From positions 1-28,228 of the forward strand of contig CAZSKU010000030.1 in NCBI GenBank assembly GCA_964607515.1: a stretch of 28,228 nt of DNA, read 5' to 3'. Origin of the DNA: UBA6080 sp964607515 (GTDB lineage Bacteria > Fermentibacterota > Fermentibacteria > Fermentibacterales > JCC-6). Below are positions 25,150-28,228 of this stretch, one piece after another. The position numbers and the translations under genes are program-made. Position 1 is the first letter of the stretch. Every line of letters begins with the position of its first letter. The notes under the pieces were generated by a model. That model ran no database searches, was not told the DNA's origin, and worked only from the letters and a program-made list of their open reading frames with translations.

Positions 25150-25778
25150 AAGTCCGCCGGGATGAAGACCTCCTGGGGGCCGAAGGCGTAGGGAGCCACC
25201 TGGTATGGGTCGAAGACCACCCGGTAGCCCGCGGTCCTTCCGGCCTCGTCCGGCACCGGAAGAAGGCTCCTGTAGTTCTCGTCCGAAGCCGCTGTACCCT
25301 CCCCGATCCAGAACTCCTCGCCAAGGGCAGTCAGCAGCTCCGCCTCCACGGCCTCGGCGAACCTCGTGAACGCGTCGGAGCTCTCGAAAAGCTCAGAAGG
25401 AGTCAAATCGAGACCGGTGCCGGCTTCCACCACGAACGCCCTGCTCCAGCTGTTTCCGTGGGCGCCCCCGGTATACTCCCACCCCTGGACCAGGGCGCAG
25501 GCAAGCCCCTCCGGGGAGGGCTCCAGGGTTGCGGTTATCTCCAGGATCCAGTCCATGGGCTCGTCGAGCCCGTCGCCGCCGAACTCATTGAAGGAGTCGC
25601 GGAAACCCGTGACCTGACCCAGTACGAAATCCGACAGCAGATCGAAGAGCGCCGGATCGGTGAAGGCCGGGTCCGGAAGACTCACCGATATCCGGTAGCC
25701 TTCGCCGCCCTCGGTCCAGGAAGTGTTCCCGGCCCTCCCCGCCGCGGTCGCCGCCATGAGAAGAACGAGACCGACCAA
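25146..25778 (-). CDS. DUF3298 (RsiV-like) exported protein
   Basis: A 210-residue protein with a short N-terminal signal (MVGLVLLMAATAAG) and a domain matching DUF3298, the extracellular domain also found in RsiV and PdaC-type proteins. Telling segments are YTGGAHGNSWSRAFVVEAGTG (near 100), LTPSELFESSDAFTRFAEAVEAELL and the C-terminal VVFDPYQVAPYAFGPQEVFIP. In RsiV this domain binds lysozyme, but whether this protein binds a similar ligand is unknown. The start is TTG 25778 with GGGGGAG 5 bases before it. It begins 16 bases after the ABC exporter stop, so it is probably the second gene of that operon. Its stop overlaps the convergent gene in CTAG. Confidence 0.82.
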   Translation of the reverse strand: MVGLVLLMAATAAGRAGNTSWTEGGEGYRISVSLPDPAFTDPALFDLLSDFVLGQVTGFRDSFNEFGGDGLDEPMDWILEITATLEPSPEGLACALVQGWEYTGGAHGNSWSRAFVVEAGTGLDLTPSELFESSDAFTRFAEAVEAELLTALGEEFWIGEGTAASDENYRSLLPVPDEAGRTAGYRVVFDPYQVAPYAFGPQEVFIPADF

Positions 25779-25794
25779 TTCAACTCCCCCTCGT

Positions 25795-27459
25795 TCAGTT
25801 CCCGTCGAGCCGGATGATCCTGTCGACTCCCTCCACCGTGGACTCCCTGTGGGCGATGATGATGCAGGTCCTGTCCCGGAGCAGACCGCGTACGGCGGCC
25901 TTCACGTGTTCCTCGCTTTCCCTGTCCAGCGCGCTGGTGGCCTCGTCCAGAATCACTACTCTGGGGTTCCGCAGGAATACCCGGGCCAGGGCGATTCTCT
26001 GGCGCTGTCCACCGGACAGGAGCACCCCCCTCTCACCGGTCTGGGCCAGGTAACCGCCGGGAAGCTCCGTGATGAATCCGTGGGCGTGGGCCGCCCGGGC
26101 GGCGGCCTCCACTTCCTTCACCGAAGCTCCGGGTCTGCCCAGCAGAATATTGTCCATAACGGTGCCCCCGAAGAGGAACGGCTCCTGAAGCACCACGCCC
26201 ATGCTTTCCCGGAGTGACGACAGTGTGTAGTCCGGCAGGGGTTTTCCGTCAAGAAGAATCCTCCCCCGGTCAGGGTCGTGGAATCGGAGAAGAAGAGAGA
26301 CCATGGTGGTCTTTCCGGCGCCGCTCTCCCCGGCCACCGCCACAGTCTCCCCGGGCTCCACCCGGAAACTCAGCCCCCTGAGCACCGGGTTCCCCCCGGG
26401 ATAGGCGAAGTGCACGTCCCGGAACTCGACGAGCCCCGAGGGATTCTTCAGTTCCACCGCTCCGGGGGTATCCCGGACGGTCTCCGGGGTGTCCAGGATG
26501 CCAAGCACCCTCTCCCCGGCCCCGACCGCCTGCAGCACCTGGCCTGCGGCTCCCGCAAAGGAACCCACCGGGCCGAAAAGCATGCCGAAGTACCCTGAAA
26601 AGGCGATGAGCACCCCGAGCTGCATCCGGCCGTGGATCACCTCCAGGCCTCCCAGATAGAGGACAAGGATCATGCTTGCCATGGCCACCAGGCTTCCGGC
26701 GTTGAAGATGAAACCCTTCAGGGTAAGTCGGAGCTGGGAGGAGAGCAGGGTGGTCATGGACCCCCGGAATCCCTCCGCCTGGGACGCCTCCAGGCCGTAG
26801 GCCGCCGAGGTCCTGAGCCCCGCCAGCTGCTCCTGCAGAAGGGCGTTGAAGCCGGCCTTCCTTTCCTGAACATCCCTGGAGGCTCTCTTGATTACTCCTC
26901 CAGCCAGGGCCAGCAGCCCCGCGAAAACGGGAATCGAGGGCAGGGCGACGAGGGTTAGCCGGGCGTTGATTCCGAACATCACCGCCAGCACCACCGCAAA
27001 CCTGACCGCTTCCGTGAGAAGGTTGACGAAGATTGAGGAGTAGAGCCCCTGCATCACCGGCACGTCGCTGGTGAAGCAGGACATTATGTCGCCGGTCTTC
27101 CTCCGTTCCGCGAAGGCCGCGGAGAGTACCTGTATCTTACGGTGCAGCGCCGCCCGCAGGTCGTTTGCCGCCCTGTTGCTCATCCAGGTGAACAGGTAGG
27201 TCCCCGCCATCCCCGCGACGGTCTGCAGAACCACCGCTCCGGCGAAGAACAGCACGACCGTTTTCAGCAGTGGGATGTTGCCCTCCAGGAGCACCAGGTC
27301 TATGAGGATACGGTTCACCCAGGGCTGGACCAGTCCTGCTCCTGCGCTGATTACGGTGATGAGAAGCCCCAGGAACTGCCAGCGCAGGTAGGGGCGCAGA
27401 TACCCGAGGGTCCTTCCCAGAACCCGTCTTCCGGCCAGGATTCCCTTCAGTCCGTCCAT
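25795..27459 (-). CDS. ABC exporter, fused permease and ATPase (MsbA/lipid A or multidrug type)
   Basis: A 554-residue half-transporter that would act as a homodimer. The N-terminal membrane domain (about 15-310) has some six helices, beginning FLGLLITVISAGAGLVQPW. The ATPase domain (about 335-554) has all motifs: Walker A GESGAGKTT with Lys383, signature LSGGQRQR from Leu481, Walker B VVILDEATSAL with Asp505 and Glu506, and switch His537 (IIAHR). Substrate (lipid, drug or peptide) cannot be told. The frame stays open upstream to 27915, but ATG 27459 is where similarity should start: the upstream part is antisense to the glycosyltransferase. No Shine-Dalgarno precedes 27459; a promoter-like pair ends 6 bases before it. 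The DUF3298 gene follows by 16 bases. Confidence 0.92.
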   Translation of the reverse strand: MDGLKGILAGRRVLGRTLGYLRPYLRWQFLGLLITVISAGAGLVQPWVNRILIDLVLLEGNIPLLKTVVLFFAGAVVLQTVAGMAGTYLFTWMSNRAANDLRAALHRKIQVLSAAFAERRKTGDIMSCFTSDVPVMQGLYSSIFVNLLTEAVRFAVVLAVMFGINARLTLVALPSIPVFAGLLALAGGVIKRASRDVQERKAGFNALLQEQLAGLRTSAAYGLEASQAEGFRGSMTTLLSSQLRLTLKGFIFNAGSLVAMASMILVLYLGGLEVIHGRMQLGVLIAFSGYFGMLFGPVGSFAGAAGQVLQAVGAGERVLGILDTPETVRDTPGAVELKNPSGLVEFRDVHFAYPGGNPVLRGLSFRVEPGETVAVAGESGAGKTTMVSLLLRFHDPDRGRILLDGKPLPDYTLSSLRESMGVVLQEPFLFGGTVMDNILLGRPGASVKEVEAAARAAHAHGFITELPGGYLAQTGERGVLLSGGQRQRIALARVFLRNPRVVILDEATSALDRESEEHVKAAVRGLLRDRTCIIIAHRESTVEGVDRIIRLDGN

Positions 27460-27465
27460 GGCCCG

Positions 27466-27493
27466 ATTATGTGAACCCCGGGCTGATTCGCAA
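27466..27493 (-). promoter_or_regulatory. candidate leaderless promoter for the ABC exporter
   Basis: Minus strand: TTGCGA (27493-27488), 16-base spacer, CATAAT (27471-27466), then 6 bases to ATG 27459. The spacer ends CCGGGGTTCA, as in front of the DUF1538 gene. Together with the missing ribosome-binding site, this suggests transcription starting at or next to the start codon. Confidence 0.45.
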
Positions 27494-27503
27494 CCTTCCG
27501 CGC

Positions 27504-27532
27504 TTGACCGGGCGACTCCCCCCGGGTATTCT
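27504..27532 (+). promoter_or_regulatory. sigma-70 promoter for the glycosyltransferase
   Basis: TTGACC (27504-27509), a 17-base spacer ending CCCGGG, and TATTCT (27527-27532). The predicted start is about 20 bases before ATG 27559, and GGAGG (27549-27553) lies in the leader. It is divergent from the ABC exporter promoter, with the -10 and -35 regions nearly back to back. Confidence 0.6.
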
Positions 27533-27558
27533 CCCGGACCGGCACGTCGGAGGTGTGC

Positions 27559-28228
27559 ATGATCTGCGAGAAGCGACCGGGCGCCCATCCCGGAAACCCC
27601 GTGTTCACAGTGATGATTCCAACGTGGAACAACCTGCCCATGCTGCGGCTGTGCCTGGACAGTCTCGAAAGGAACTCCGGACTGCCCTTCGAGGTGGTTC
27701 TTCACATCAACCAGGGAAGCGACGGCACCCTGGACTGGGCCAGGGAACGGGGCATCGGCTTCACCGCCAGCCGGGACAACATCGGGGTCTGCCGGGCACT
27801 GAATGCCGCCAGAACCCTTGCCGCGGGGGATTACCTGGTCTTCATGAACGACGATATGTACGCCTGCCCGGGGTGGGACACGGCTTTGCTGAAGGCGGCG
27901 GGGGAGGTGGGCCACAACCGCTTCATGCTGTCCGGAACCCTTATCGAGCCCAGAAAGACCTCCAACTCATGCGTGGTGGTGGCGGACTACGGAAGGGATC
28001 CCGGCGGTTTCCTGGAGGAGGAACTGCTGAGGGACCTTCCACGGCTGGGGAAGGCGGACTGGCAGGGAAGCACCTGGCCTCCGAACATGCTTCACCGGGA
28101 CCTGTGGGATCAGGTGGGCGGGATGAGCATCGAGTTCTTCCCGGGCTTTTACTCGGACCCCGACCTCTCCATGAAGCTATGGAAAACCGGGGTAAGGTAC
28201 TTCAGGGGGGTGGGGGAGTCGAAGGTGT
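27559..28228 (+). CDS. glycosyltransferase family 2 protein (partial, 3' end beyond window)
   Basis: The first 223 residues of an open frame that runs off the right edge. It opens VFTVMIPTWNNLPMLRLCLDSL, the nucleotide-sugar-binding start of GT-A fold family 2 enzymes, then shows DNIGVCRALNAARTLAAGDYLVFMNDDMY, with the acidic NDD metal/UDP-binding motif near residue 98. Later PGFYSDPDLSMKLWKTG fits the acceptor or catalytic region. It would transfer a sugar, probably for surface polysaccharide or glycoprotein; donor and acceptor are unknown. ATG 27559 has GGAGG 5 bases upstream and a good promoter. No membrane segment is seen in the visible part. Confidence 0.85.
   Translation, partial: MICEKRPGAHPGNPVFTVMIPTWNNLPMLRLCLDSLERNSGLPFEVVLHINQGSDGTLDWARERGIGFTASRDNIGVCRALNAARTLAAGDYLVFMNDDMYACPGWDTALLKAAGEVGHNRFMLSGTLIEPRKTSNSCVVVADYGRDPGGFLEEELLRDLPRLGKADWQGSTWPPNMLHRDLWDQVGGMSIEFFPGFYSDPDLSMKLWKTGVRYFRGVGESKV

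Noticed and set aside
27457..27480. GGGGTTCA as a possible tRNA T-arm or phage attachment remnant
   Set aside because: The matching CCCC arm and the rest of a tRNA are missing, and the same ten bases occur before another -10 box, which fits a promoter element better.
27460..27915. Upstream extension of the ABC exporter frame (152 more residues)
   Set aside because: It lies opposite the start of the glycosyltransferase, contains no membrane helix, and would cover the divergent promoters; ABC exporters of this type begin near residue 1 of the shorter form.

Overview
The window reads as chromosomal DNA from an uncultured, GC-rich, Gram-negative (diderm) bacterium. The envelope evidence is two lipoprotein signal peptides, a tandem RND exporter with an adaptor, a small outer-membrane-type barrel candidate, and a secreted gingipain-like protein ending in a C-terminal sorting domain like those read by type IX secretion. 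That last feature and the style of the genes suggest the FCB group and its relatives (Fermentibacteria-like lineages are one possibility). This placement is inference; no rRNA or ribosomal marker is present. Start codons are mixed (ATG, several TTG, one GTG). Most genes have clear Shine-Dalgarno sequences, but at least three lack one and instead have promoter-like -10 boxes almost touching the start codon.

Layout. 165-2279 (+): oligopeptidase B-type S9 peptidase. 2385-9461 (+): a coupled export operon of two RND permeases and a periplasmic adaptor, without an outer-membrane channel. 9522-13286 (+): a 1254-residue fusion of CheR methyltransferase, coiled coil, PAS domains, histidine kinase and receiver. 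13329-16398 (-): a two-gene operon of a duplicated DUF1538 membrane protein and a protein I read as three fused PII-like modules. 16558-19928 (+): a tight operon of a small membrane protein, an ECF sigma factor, a two-helix membrane protein (possible anti-sigma) and an S9 peptidase lipoprotein. 19929-20107: AT-rich convergent intergenic region with two hairpins. 20108-20425 (-): small secreted protein with its own promoter and terminator. 20501-22012 (-): MscS channel with a cyclic-nucleotide-binding domain. 22067-24520 (-): C25/gingipain-like secreted protein. 24670-25149 (+): small barrel-like envelope protein. 25146-27459 (-): ABC exporter followed by a DUF3298 exported protein. 27559-28228 (+): start of a family 2 glycosyltransferase, cut by the window edge.

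The common theme is the cell envelope and signalling: export (RND, ABC), osmotic or ion control (MscS, DUF1538/PII-like), exported or periplasmic proteolysis (S9, C25), and sensing (ECF sigma, hybrid kinase). No tRNA, rRNA, CRISPR array, insertion sequence or prophage gene was seen. The most unusual items are the triple PII-like/DUF1538 pair, the CheR-kinase-receiver fusion, the ECF operon ending in a lipoprotein peptidase, and a recurring CCGG(G)T(T) element immediately upstream of -10 boxes.
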